Below, one piece after another: positions 11,033 through 18,707 of a stretch of 64,000 nucleotides of DNA. The DNA is taken from the NCBI RefSeq assembly GCF_002532045.1, contig NZ_NWTG01000024.1:45236-109235 (forward strand). The letters are read 5' to 3'. Below the pieces are notes generated by a model, which worked only from the letters and a program-made list of their open reading frames with translations, ran no database searches and was not told the origin of the DNA. Each line of letters opens with the position of its first letter. Positions within the stretch are counted from its first letter, which is position 1. The position numbers were made by a program, and so were the translations under genes. The stretch comes from Bradyrhizobium sp. C9. GTDB taxonomy: Bacteria; Pseudomonadota; Alphaproteobacteria; Rhizobiales; Xanthobacteraceae.

Positions 11033-11509
11033 ATGCCTGACGTCGATGCCTTCGACCTCAAAATGCTCGCCGCGCTGCAGGACGACGGCCGGCTGACCAA
11101 CCAGCAGCTGGCCGACCTGGTCGGGCTCTCAGCCTCGCAATGCTCGCGGCGGCGGATGCGGCTGGAGGAGGAGAAGGTGATCGCGGGCTACCACGCCGAC
11201 CTCGCCGGCGAGGCGCTCGGCTTCGGCCTGATCGCCTTCATCCACATCACGCTCGCGACCCACTCGCCCGACAACGCCAAGCGGTTTCGCGAGCTGGTCA
11301 ACCGCGTCGACGACATCCAGGAGGCCTATGCACTGACCGGCGACGCCGACTACGTGCTCAAGGTGATGCTGCGCGACCTGAAGAGCCTGTCCGACATCGT
11401 CAACAACGTGCTGATGCCGCACCAGAGCGTGGCGCATGTGCGCTCATCGATCGTGCTCGACCGCCTGAAGGAGAGCACCAAGCTGCCATTGAAGGCTCTG
11501 CAGACCTAA
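11033..11509 (+). CDS. Lrp/AsnC-family transcriptional regulator
   Basis: 158 residues. The N-terminal winged HTH reads FDLKMLAALQDDGRLTNQQLADLVGLSASQCSRR, followed by an AsnC/RAM ligand domain (about residues 70-150) with the GDADYVLKV segment that forms the effector cleft. Divergent from hppD with 123 bases between start codons, it is the obvious candidate regulator of that gene; the effector may be an aromatic amino acid or keto acid. Start ATG 11033. The C-terminus is complete. Confidence 0.93.
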   Translation: MPDVDAFDLKMLAALQDDGRLTNQQLADLVGLSASQCSRRRMRLEEEKVIAGYHADLAGEALGFGLIAFIHITLATHSPDNAKRFRELVNRVDDIQEAYALTGDADYVLKVMLRDLKSLSDIVNNVLMPHQSVAHVRSSIVLDRLKESTKLPLKALQT

Positions 11510-11588
11510 CTGGCGCGAATCGAGGGAATTCCGTCATTCGCTTTCCCGGTCCGATTTGCGATCATTCCGCCAACATCCGGCAAGAGAG

Positions 11589-11906
11589 ATGACCATGGCG
11601 CTGCAGCTGCGACCGAACTGCGAATATTGCGACAAGGACCTGCCACCGAGCGCGCTGGACGCGCGGATCTGCTCGTACGAATGCACGTTCTGTGCGGACT
11701 GCGCCGAGACCAAGCTCGGTAATGTCTGCCCGAATTGCGGCGGCGGCTTCGCGCCGCGGCCGATCCGCCCGGCCAAGCCGTGGCGGCCGGGCGTCTGCAC
11801 CATGAACCAGCCGCCGTCCGACAAGCGGGTGCACCTGAAGTATAGCCTTGAGGACTGCGCGGCGCATACGGCGCGGCTGAGGGATGTCAGGCCCGAGGAG
11901 CGGTGA
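11589..11906 (+). CDS. DUF1272-family small zinc-ribbon-like protein
   Basis: 105 residues from ATG 11589 with AGAGAG upstream; ATG 11595 is an alternative. It is rich in cysteine pairs typical of DUF1272: CEYCDKDLP, CSYECTFCADCA and NVCPNCGG, suggesting a bound zinc. The C-terminal third (about residues 60-105) is longer than the zinc-binding core. Molecular function is unknown. It lies between lrp and the palindromic repeat preceding the fahA end and shows no operon link with the tyrosine genes. Confidence 0.8.
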   Translation: MTMALQLRPNCEYCDKDLPPSALDARICSYECTFCADCAETKLGNVCPNCGGGFAPRPIRPAKPWRPGVCTMNQPPSDKRVHLKYSLEDCAAHTARLRDVRPEER

Positions 11907-11915
11907 TTTGTCCTC

Positions 11916-11998
11916 GTCATTGCGAGCGAAGCGAAGCAATCCACCCCCTCCGCGCGGGGATAGATGGATTGCTTCGTCGCTTCGCTCCTCGCAATGAC
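11916..11998. repeat. Palindromic intergenic repeat, family GTCATTGCGAGCGAAG (copy 1)
   Basis: Left arm 11916-11943 and right arm 11965-11998 are imperfect inverted copies (the right arm carries about six extra bases). A second copy is at 41289-41373. It sits between the convergent ends of the DUF1272 gene and fahA. Confidence 0.85.
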
Positions 11999-12008
11999 AG
12001 CGAGAGAA

Positions 12009-13280
12009 TTACTCCGCTGCGACGATCGTGCCCTCGACCTCGCCGAAGCCGACGCGATAGCCATCGCCCTGGCACCAGCCGCGCATGACGAGCGAGTCGC
12101 CGTTCTCCAGGAACGAGCGCGTCACGCCACTGGCCAGCTCGACCGGTTCGGTACCGTTCCAGCTGATTTCGAGAAGGCTGCCGCGCTGATGCTTTTCGGG
12201 GCCGGAGATCGTGCCGCTCCCTAAGAGATCGCCGACATTCATCGCGCAGCCGCTGGAGGCGTGGTGCACGAGCTGCTGCACCGACGACCAGTACATGTAC
12301 TTGAAGTTGGTGCTGCAGATCGTCTTGGCTTCGTTCATCGCGCCAGCGCGCAAGCTCACGTCGAGCTGCAAGTCGTAATTGTTCGGCCGGGTCTGCTTCA
12401 GATACGCCAGCGGCTCCGGCTGCTGCGCCGGGCCCTGCATCCGGAACGGCTCCAGCGCCTCGCGCGTCACCACCCACGGGCTGATCGAGGTCGCGAACGC
12501 CTTGGCCTGGAACGGCCCGAGCGGCACATACTCCCATTGCTGGATGTCGCGCGCGCTCCAGTCGTTGAGGATGACGAAGCCGAAGATCATCTCCTCGGCC
12601 TGCTTCTCGGTCAGCATCTCGCCCATCGGCGAGGCCTGACCAACCACGAAGCCCATCTCGAGCTCGAAGTCGAGCCGCTTGCAGGCGCCGAAGCTCGGCA
12701 CCTCGGCGGTCGGCGGCTTCAGCTGGCCGCGCGGCCGCCGCACCTTGGTGCCGCCAACCACCACCGTCGAGGCGCGGCCGTTATAGCCGATCGGCATGTG
12801 CAGCCAGTTCGGCTGCAACGCATTGTCCTTGCCGCGGAACATGACGCCGACATTGGTGGCGTGCTCCTTCGACGAATAGAAATCGGTGTAGCCCGAGACG
12901 GCAAACGGCATGTGCAGCTGGACGTCAGCCATCGGCAGCAGCGCCCGTGCCCGCAACTCCCTGTTGTCGCGCAGCTCCGGATGATCTGATCGCAACAGCT
13001 CGCTGATCCGCGCCCGCGTCGCCGACCACACTTTCGGCCCAAGCGCCATGAAGGCGTTGAGCGACGGCTGCGAGAACACGCCGAGCGGCCCGACATCGAG
13101 CCGCGAATCCTGCTCGAGCTCCCAGAGATCGAGCACATAATCACCGATCGCAACGCCGACACGCGGCGCAAGGCCGTCCTTCGACGAGAACACGCCGTAG
13201 GGTAGGTTCTGGATCGGGAAGTCGGAAGTGGGGGCAACGTCAATGAAGGAACGGAGGGATGGGTCGTTAGGGTGGGGCAT
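12009..13280 (-). CDS. fahA: Fumarylacetoacetase
   Basis: 423 residues, normal family length, with an N-terminal FAA domain (about residues 20-120) and the catalytic FAA hydrolase domain. Recognisable motifs are DFYSSKEHATNVG (metal Asp and catalytic His), LDFELEMGFVVG (metal-binding Glu pair) and LNDWSARDIQQWEYVPLGPF. It hydrolyses fumarylacetoacetate to fumarate and acetoacetate, the last step of homogentisate degradation. It is last in the operon led by the FAD hydroxylase at 17676, separated from hmgA by about 200 bases holding a palindromic repeat. No maleylacetoacetate isomerase gene is seen in the window. Confidence 0.97.
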   Translation of the reverse strand: MPHPNDPSLRSFIDVAPTSDFPIQNLPYGVFSSKDGLAPRVGVAIGDYVLDLWELEQDSRLDVGPLGVFSQPSLNAFMALGPKVWSATRARISELLRSDHPELRDNRELRARALLPMADVQLHMPFAVSGYTDFYSSKEHATNVGVMFRGKDNALQPNWLHMPIGYNGRASTVVVGGTKVRRPRGQLKPPTAEVPSFGACKRLDFELEMGFVVGQASPMGEMLTEKQAEEMIFGFVILNDWSARDIQQWEYVPLGPFQAKAFATSISPWVVTREALEPFRMQGPAQQPEPLAYLKQTRPNNYDLQLDVSLRAGAMNEAKTICSTNFKYMYWSSVQQLVHHASSGCAMNVGDLLGSGTISGPEKHQRGSLLEISWNGTEPVELASGVTRSFLENGDSLVMRGWCQGDGYRVGFGEVEGTIVAAE

Positions 13281-13322
13281 GGTTTTCTCGACGCAATGAT
13301 GGTGGTTCTACTTTCGCCACTC

Positions 13323-13474
13323 TCCCCTGGAGGGGGAGGGTCGGCTCGCATGGAGCGAAGCGAAATGCGAGACGGGGTGGGGTGATCCCTCCCCCCGGGT
13401 ACTGCCTCAAAGGAGAAACTGTCACCCCACCCCGCCGCTCATTTCATTCGCGTCGACCCTCCCCCTCCAGGGGA
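13323..13474. repeat. Palindromic repeat inside the hmgA-fahA gap (CTCCCC family)
   Basis: 21-base perfect inverted arms TCCCCTGGAGGGGGAGGG.. at 13323-13343 and 13454-13474, with an inner inverted pair (GGGGTGGGGTGA / TCACCCCACCCC). It belongs to the same loose family as 27597-27710, 43473-43603 and 53932-54086. It splits two genes of one operon, so it could attenuate transcription or set the fahA/hmgA ratio. Confidence 0.85.
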
Positions 13475-13482
13475 GGGTAAGA

Positions 13483-14829
13483 TTACGGCTTGGTCGGGTC
13501 GAACTTCTTCTCGAGCCCCTTCCAGCAATCCGAGTAATCGTCCTGCAGCGTCGATGACGTCGCGGCGTACTGCGTCACCCGCTGCGGGAACCGAGTCTCG
13601 AACATGAAGGCCATCGTGCCGGTCAGCTTCACTGGCTTCAGCTCGCCGTTGCTGGCGTGCTCGAAGGCTTCGCGATCCGGACCATGCGGCAGCATCATGT
13701 TGTGTAGCGAGATGCCGCCCGGCACGAAGCCCTGCGGCTTGGCATCGTAGACGCCATAGATCAGGCCCATGAACTCCGACATGATGTTCATGTGATACCA
13801 CGGCGGACGGAAGGTGTTGTCGGCCACCATCCAGCGCTCCGGGAAGATCACGAAGTCGATATTCGCGGTGCCGGCGGTCTCCGACGGCGAGGTCAGCACC
13901 GTGAAGATCGACGGATCGGGATGATCGAACGCGATCGCGCCGACCGGCGAGAAGGTGCGCAGATCATATTTGTAGGGCGCGTAATTGCCGTGCCAGGCGA
14001 CGACGTCGATCGGCGAATGCGGCAAGGTGGTCTTGAACAGCGCGCCGCCCCACTTGACGTAGAGCTCGGTCGGGGTGTCCTTGTCTTCGTAGGCGGCCAC
14101 CGGCGTCAGGAAGTCGCGCGAATTGGCGAGGCAATTGGCGCCGATCGGGCCGCGCTCCGGCAGCGTGAAGGCGCCGCCGTAATTCTCGCAGAGATAGCCG
14201 CGCGCGGGTCCGCCCGGAATCTCGACGCGGAATTTCACGCCGCGCGGGATCACCACGATCTCGCCGGGCTCGGCATCGATGCGGCCGAACTCGGTGACGA
14301 GGCGCAGATTGCCCTGCTGCAGCACGAACATCATCTCGCCATCGGCATTGTAGAAATGCTGATCGACCATCGATTTGGTGATGAGATAGATGTGCGCTGC
14401 CATGCCGGCCTGCGTATTGGCATCGCCGGCCGTGGTCATGGTCTGCACGCCCTGCAGTAAGGTCATGTCCTGCTTCGGGATCGGCGCCGGATCCCACCGT
14501 AATTGCGCGATCGGCATGTCGTATTCGTGGCACGGCGCGGTGCGCCACAGCCCGCTATCTGCCTTGGCGAAGCGGCCAGAGTGCCGCACCGAGGGACGGA
14601 TGCGATACAACCATGAGCGCTCATTGGTGCCGCGCGGCGCCGTGAACGGCGAGCCCGACAGCTGCTCGGCATAGAGCCCATAGGCGCAGCGCTGCGGCGA
14701 GTTGCGCCCCATCGGCAGCGCGCCGGGCAACGCTTCGGTCTCAAAGCTGTTGCCGAAGCCGGACATGTAGCCCGGCGTGACCTGCCCCGAGCTGCGAACG
14801 ATCTGATCAGGCGAGGTGTTGATATTCAT
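13483..14829 (-). CDS. hmgA: Homogentisate 1,2-dioxygenase
   Basis: 448 residues from ATG 14829 with GGAGG six bases upstream. It opens with SPGY-like TPGYMSGFGNSFETEALPGALP, typical of HmgA. Conserved iron-site motifs in the C-terminal half include FPERWMVADNTFRPPWYHMNIMSEFMG (His and Glu) and SLHNMMLPHGPD (His). It opens the homogentisate ring to maleylacetoacetate. Only two bases separate its start from the stop of the upstream MBL-fold gene, so the genes are co-transcribed and probably translationally coupled. Confidence 0.97.
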   Translation of the reverse strand: MNINTSPDQIVRSSGQVTPGYMSGFGNSFETEALPGALPMGRNSPQRCAYGLYAEQLSGSPFTAPRGTNERSWLYRIRPSVRHSGRFAKADSGLWRTAPCHEYDMPIAQLRWDPAPIPKQDMTLLQGVQTMTTAGDANTQAGMAAHIYLITKSMVDQHFYNADGEMMFVLQQGNLRLVTEFGRIDAEPGEIVVIPRGVKFRVEIPGGPARGYLCENYGGAFTLPERGPIGANCLANSRDFLTPVAAYEDKDTPTELYVKWGGALFKTTLPHSPIDVVAWHGNYAPYKYDLRTFSPVGAIAFDHPDPSIFTVLTSPSETAGTANIDFVIFPERWMVADNTFRPPWYHMNIMSEFMGLIYGVYDAKPQGFVPGGISLHNMMLPHGPDREAFEHASNGELKPVKLTGTMAFMFETRFPQRVTQYAATSSTLQDDYSDCWKGLEKKFDPTKP

Positions 14830-14831
14830 CG

Positions 14832-15785
14832 CTATCCTCCTTGCAGGGCGGCCCACATTTCCTGGTCGCGCTTGTCGGTCCAGATCACGGGATCGTCGAT
14901 CCCGGACGCTTCGTCATAGGCACGCGAAACGTTGAACGGCAGGCAGTGCTCATAGATCGCAAACTTCGAGAACTTCGGATCCATCACCTCGCGCGTCGCC
15001 GCCATCGACTCCTTCAGGCTGCGGCCCTTGGCGACGGACGATTCGGCGGCGCCATAGAGCGTGGTGACGAAATCGCGGGTCATCGCGATCGCATCGCGAC
15101 CGGTCTCGAGGCCCTTCAACGCATCGCCGCGGCCCGGCGCGATCGCCTTGGGATTGAAGGCGCGGATTTCGTTCAGGGTCATCGGCCATTCGCGCAGGTG
15201 CGCATCGCCGCAATAGCAGGCCGAGTGATATTCGATCAGGTCGCCGGAGAACATCACCTCGGCGTCCGGCACCCAGGCGACGATGTCGCCCGAAGTGTGG
15301 CCGGCTCCGAGCTGCATCAGCCGCACCTCGCGCTTGCCGAGATAGATCGACATCTCGCCCTCGAAGGTCAGCGTCGGCCAGGTCAGGCCGGGAATGCTCG
15401 CGGCATCCTGGAACAGCCGCGGGAAGCGGCCGTACTCCGAATCCCAATCCTGCTGGCCACGCTCCTGGATCAGCCGGTAGGTCTCCTGCGAGGCCACGAT
15501 GCCCTGGGCGTGATAGGCGGAGGCGCCGAGTACGCGGACCGCGTGATAATGCGACAGCACGACGTATTTGATCGGCTTGTCGGTGACGGTCTTGACCCGC
15601 TCGATCACCTTGTTGGCCATCGCAGGCGTCGCCTGTGCGTCGAACACCAGGCAGCCGTCCTCGCCGACGATGACGGCGGTGTTGGGGTCGCCCTCGGCGG
15701 TGAAGGCGTAGAGATCGGTTCCGATCTCGGAGAAGGTGACCTTCTTCTCCGCGAGATCCGTGGTCGATGCGAAACCTTTGGCCAT
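14832..15785 (-). CDS. MBL-fold metallo-hydrolase with an altered metal site
   Basis: 317 residues from ATG 15785. The metallo-beta-lactamase fold is clear, but the normal HxHxDH motif reads H79-Y-H81-A-V83-R84: the two histidines of metal site 1 are kept while the Asp and His of site 2 are replaced. His163 (GAGHTSGD) and the bridging-position Asp182 (FSGDLIEY) are present, so a one-metal site is likely. It sits between the DUF2783 gene and hmgA in one operon, so its substrate is probably an aromatic-pathway intermediate or thioester/lactone. It is not a recognised homogentisate-pathway enzyme. Confidence 0.85.
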   Translation of the reverse strand: MAKGFASTTDLAEKKVTFSEIGTDLYAFTAEGDPNTAVIVGEDGCLVFDAQATPAMANKVIERVKTVTDKPIKYVVLSHYHAVRVLGASAYHAQGIVASQETYRLIQERGQQDWDSEYGRFPRLFQDAASIPGLTWPTLTFEGEMSIYLGKREVRLMQLGAGHTSGDIVAWVPDAEVMFSGDLIEYHSACYCGDAHLREWPMTLNEIRAFNPKAIAPGRGDALKGLETGRDAIAMTRDFVTTLYGAAESSVAKGRSLKESMAATREVMDPKFSKFAIYEHCLPFNVSRAYDEASGIDDPVIWTDKRDQEMWAALQGG

Positions 15786-15813
15786 CAGTTCAATCCTGTC
15801 CGTTTGATCAGTG

Positions 15814-16041
15814 CTATTGTTGTTGCTGTTGTTGCTGCTGGCTCGCGTCCAGCGTCCGCCGCTTCGCCAGCGCGATCGCCTCGCGAAGCACGTCGAGATC
15901 GCCGATGTGGTTGGCGAGTACCAAAACCAGCGCGGCATCAAGATCGGCGCTCTGCGCCTCGGTGAGGCCGCGATGCGCCTCGACGATGGCACGGAAGGCG
16001 TCGTCGGGCTTTGCGAAGTTCGAACTGGTCGACAGCGCCAT
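15814..16041 (-). CDS. DUF2783-family small protein with a poly-glutamine tail; candidate hydroxylase partner
   Basis: 75 residues, mostly helical: a DUF2783-like body (LSTSSNFAKPDDAFRAIVE, DLDAALVLVLANHIGD) and a C-terminus ending in eight consecutive Gln encoded by mixed CAA/CAG codons. It starts 9 bases after the stop of the FAD hydroxylase and precedes the MBL-fold gene. Two-component 3-hydroxyphenylacetate 6-hydroxylase (MhaA/MhaB of Pseudomonas putida) also pairs a flavoprotein with a small coupling protein next to homogentisate genes, so a coupling role is plausible. This is inferred from position and size, not from sequence identity I can verify. Confidence 0.7.
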   Translation of the reverse strand: MALSTSSNFAKPDDAFRAIVEAHRGLTEAQSADLDAALVLVLANHIGDLDVLREAIALAKRRTLDASQQQQQQQQ

Positions 16042-16050
16042 GACTGCTCC

Positions 16051-17676
16051 TCAGCTCACACCGGACGCGCGCGCCAGCGCCGCATCGAGTGGCGGCCGCG
16101 CGGCGTTGCGGAAGCGCGCCGCGACGTAGCCATCCGGCCGCAGCAGATAGGCGGTGCCAGGCTCGGCGTCGTAGCGCTTGCCGGCCAGGCCTTGCGCGTC
16201 GACCAGGCCGCCCTCGCCGCCGACCCGGATGCTGCCGACGCCCTCAGGGACATCGGCGGCCGTGCCATTGCCAAACTCCAGCAACGTGAAACGCGTTCCC
16301 TGTCTGATGAAAACATCAGTCAGATAGCTGGAACCGCCGCCCTGCTCGGTCACCGGCGCGTCCGGCATCGAGGTGCCCGGCCGCGGGCCGCCGCGCCAAT
16401 CGTCGCGATCGCCGCTCGACAGCGGCGTGTCGTAGACCGACGGCACCGACAGCCGGCCGCCATTGACCATGCGCTTGCCGAATTCCGTGTCCTTGGCCAG
16501 CGAGAGCACCGCTTCACGCAGCCGCGCCTCCTGCCGGGTCACCGGCGCCATGAAATCGGTCGAGCGGGTAGACTCGCGGATGTTCTCATCCGCCGCGGCG
16601 CTACGCTCGATGTGATAGGTCTCCAGCAAGCTTTCCGGCGACAGCCGGCGCAACACGCGATCGAGCTTCCACGCCAGATTCTCGGCGTCCTCGAGCCCGG
16701 AATTGGCGCCGCGCGCGCCGAACGGCGAGACCTGGTGCGCGGAATCGCCGGCGAAGATCACGCGGCCGTGGATGAACTTGGCCATCCGCCGGCACTGGAA
16801 CTTGTACAGCGATATCCACTCGAACTCGAACTTGTCGTGCCCGAGCATGCGCTCGATCCGCGGCCGCACGTTCTCGGGCTGCTTCTCGGCCACCGGATCG
16901 GCATCCGGATTGAGCTGCAGATCGATCCGCCAGATGTCGTCCGGCTGCTTGTGCAGCAGCGCCGAGCGTCCGGCGTGGAACGGCGGGTCGAACCAGAACC
17001 AGCGCTCGGTCGGGAATGCCGCGGTCATCTTGACGTCGGCGATCAGGAACTGGTCCTCGAACACCTGCCCCGCAAAGTCCGCGCCGACCATCTGCCGCAG
17101 CGACGAGCGCGCGCCGTCGCAGGCGACCACGAAGGAGGCGCGTACCTGATAGGAGCCTTCGGGGGTCGCGATCGTCAGCGCGACGCCGTCGTTGCGGCTT
17201 TCCAGCGCGATCACCTTGTTGCGCCAGCGCAGGTCGATTTCAGGCAGCTGCTCGACCCGGTCGACCAGATAGGCCTCGGCATAGAACTGCTGCAGGTTGA
17301 TGAAGGCGGGCCGCTTGTGGCCCTCCTCGGGCAGCAAATTGAACTGGTAGAGCTGCGAGGCACCGTGGAAGATCTTGCCGACGCTCCACACCACGCCCTT
17401 CTCGACCATGCGGTCGCCGACGCCGAGGCGATCCCAGAACTCGAGCGAGCGCTTCGAGAAGCAGATCGCGCGCGAACCCTCGCCGATCCGGTCGGCATCG
17501 TCGAGCAGCACCACGCGCTGGCCGCGCTGCGCGAGATCGATCGCGAGCGACAGCCCTACCGGCCCGGCGCCGACCACTACGACCGGGTGCTCCGCCACAT
17601 TGGCGCCCGACCGCTCCTGGTCGGGATGACGGCGATAGCCGAACTGGGTTTTGGCCTGTGCCGTGTTGGCTGCCAT
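16051..17676 (-). CDS. FAD-dependent aromatic hydroxylase (PheA/TfdB, MhpA-like)
   Basis: 541 residues from ATG 17676 with AGGGTC upstream. It is a class A flavoprotein monooxygenase: dinucleotide-binding GAGPVGLSLAIDLAQRG near residue 37, the DG motif in VVACDGARSSLRQ, and the GD motif in FAGDSAHQVSPFGARG contacting FAD ribose. The C-terminal thioredoxin-like domain of the phenol hydroxylase family is present (about residues 400-541). It is first in the operon with a small DUF2783 protein, an MBL-fold protein, HmgA and FahA, and is divergent from a MarR regulator. It probably para-hydroxylates a phenolic acid to homogentisate or a related hydroquinone; 3-hydroxyphenylacetate is the leading candidate. 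Confidence 0.9.
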   Translation of the reverse strand: MAANTAQAKTQFGYRRHPDQERSGANVAEHPVVVVGAGPVGLSLAIDLAQRGQRVVLLDDADRIGEGSRAICFSKRSLEFWDRLGVGDRMVEKGVVWSVGKIFHGASQLYQFNLLPEEGHKRPAFINLQQFYAEAYLVDRVEQLPEIDLRWRNKVIALESRNDGVALTIATPEGSYQVRASFVVACDGARSSLRQMVGADFAGQVFEDQFLIADVKMTAAFPTERWFWFDPPFHAGRSALLHKQPDDIWRIDLQLNPDADPVAEKQPENVRPRIERMLGHDKFEFEWISLYKFQCRRMAKFIHGRVIFAGDSAHQVSPFGARGANSGLEDAENLAWKLDRVLRRLSPESLLETYHIERSAAADENIRESTRSTDFMAPVTRQEARLREAVLSLAKDTEFGKRMVNGGRLSVPSVYDTPLSSGDRDDWRGGPRPGTSMPDAPVTEQGGGSSYLTDVFIRQGTRFTLLEFGNGTAADVPEGVGSIRVGGEGGLVDAQGLAGKRYDAEPGTAYLLRPDGYVAARFRNAARPPLDAALARASGVS

Positions 17677-17853
17677 TGCTTGACCCTGGATGTTCCCTGG
17701 CGCCGGCCCTTGTCTGTGGCTCGGACTGCGGCTTGTGTGACCGGCTGGCAACCAGCACCTTGCGGGCTGGGCGCGACCTTGCTAAATTAGTCTCACTTGC
17801 AACTATCTTAAACTCCCAGTCGGGCTCGCCGTCAACTCAAATTGGAGGAATTT

Positions 17854-18414
17854 TTGGCCAGGACCTCTGCAAGCCAGCCTCCGATCCGGCCGCGCAGCGC
17901 CGTGGAAGCGGACGCGCGCGACAATGTCGCGCCGACCAAGAAGCGCCTCGACCTGTTCCACTTCATGCCGTTCCGCCTGAACCGGGTGGCGGCCGAGGTG
18001 TCCTCGGCGCTGTCGAGCGAATATCAGGCGCGCTACGACCTCGACATTCCGGAATGGCGCGTGCTCGCGACGCTCGGTTTCCGCAGCGATCCCTGTAGCG
18101 CGCAATACATCGCGCATTGCACCCGCACGCATAAATCCACCATCAGCCGCGCCGTGTCAGCGCTGATGGAGCGCGAGATCGTGGAGCGCGTCGAGAACGC
18201 CGACGACCGCCGCGAATTCCGCCTGCGGCTGACCAAGAAGGGCCAGGGGCTCTATGAAGAGCTGATCCCGCGCCTGCTGCGCAAGGAGCAGGAGATCCTG
18301 TCCTGCCTGTCCGCGCAGGAACGCCGCGATCTCGCACGCCTGCTCGGCAAGGTCGAGACCAGCCTCGAGCTGGTACAGTCCAGCGAAGAGGCCGATGCGA
18401 AGGACGTGTATTAG
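17854..18414 (+). CDS. MarR-family transcriptional regulator
   Basis: 186 residues from the TTG at 17854, chosen because GGAGG (17844-17848) is correctly spaced; an upstream TTG at 17842 has no site. It has a MarR winged-helix fold: dimerisation helix HFMPFRLNRVAAEVS, HTH AQYIAHCTRTHKSTISRAVSALMERE, and wing RVENADDRREFRLRLTKKG. It is divergent from the FAD hydroxylase operon, with about 180 bases between start codons, and is the probable repressor of hydroxylase-hmgA-fahA, released by a phenolic ligand. The AT-rich stretch around 17775-17815 is the likely operator region. Confidence 0.92.
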   Translation: MARTSASQPPIRPRSAVEADARDNVAPTKKRLDLFHFMPFRLNRVAAEVSSALSSEYQARYDLDIPEWRVLATLGFRSDPCSAQYIAHCTRTHKSTISRAVSALMEREIVERVENADDRREFRLRLTKKGQGLYEELIPRLLRKEQEILSCLSAQERRDLARLLGKVETSLELVQSSEEADAKDVY

Positions 18415-18446
18415 AGACACGCTCCGCTTTGGATACACACTTCGCC

Positions 18447-18568
18447 GTCGTCCTGGCGAAAGCCAGGACCCATACTCCGCGGCCGGTGTTGTGAACGCGA
18501 CTCGTCGTTCCAGCGAAGCTCAACAAAGGACATTTGTGGTTATGGGTCCTGGCTTTCGCCAGGACGAC
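18447..18568. repeat. Palindromic intergenic repeat, family GTCGTCCYGG (copy 2)
   Basis: Perfect 26-base inverted arms at 18447-18472 and 18543-18568, in the GTCCTGGCGAAAGCCAGG variant. It lies after the marR gene, just before the separate repeat at 18601. Confidence 0.9.
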
Positions 18569-18600
18569 GCCGAGGTTGGCTGGCGTCCCAACACGAACAC

Positions 18601-18692
18601 AGCTGCGTAGGGCGGATTGGCCGCTGGCGTAATCCGCCGCTCGTGACGCAAGATACGGCGGATTGCGCTGCGCTAATCCGCCCTACGCAGCT
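18601..18692. repeat. Palindromic intergenic repeat, GTAGGGCGGATT family
   Basis: Perfect 18-base inverted ends (AGCTGCGTAGGGCGGATT at 18601-18618 and its complement at 18675-18692) with an inner inverted pair around AATCCGCC. Together with the copy-2 element it fills the space between the convergent marR gene and the gene at 18708. Confidence 0.85.
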
Positions 18693-18707
18693 CATGCGGC
18701 GCGAGAG

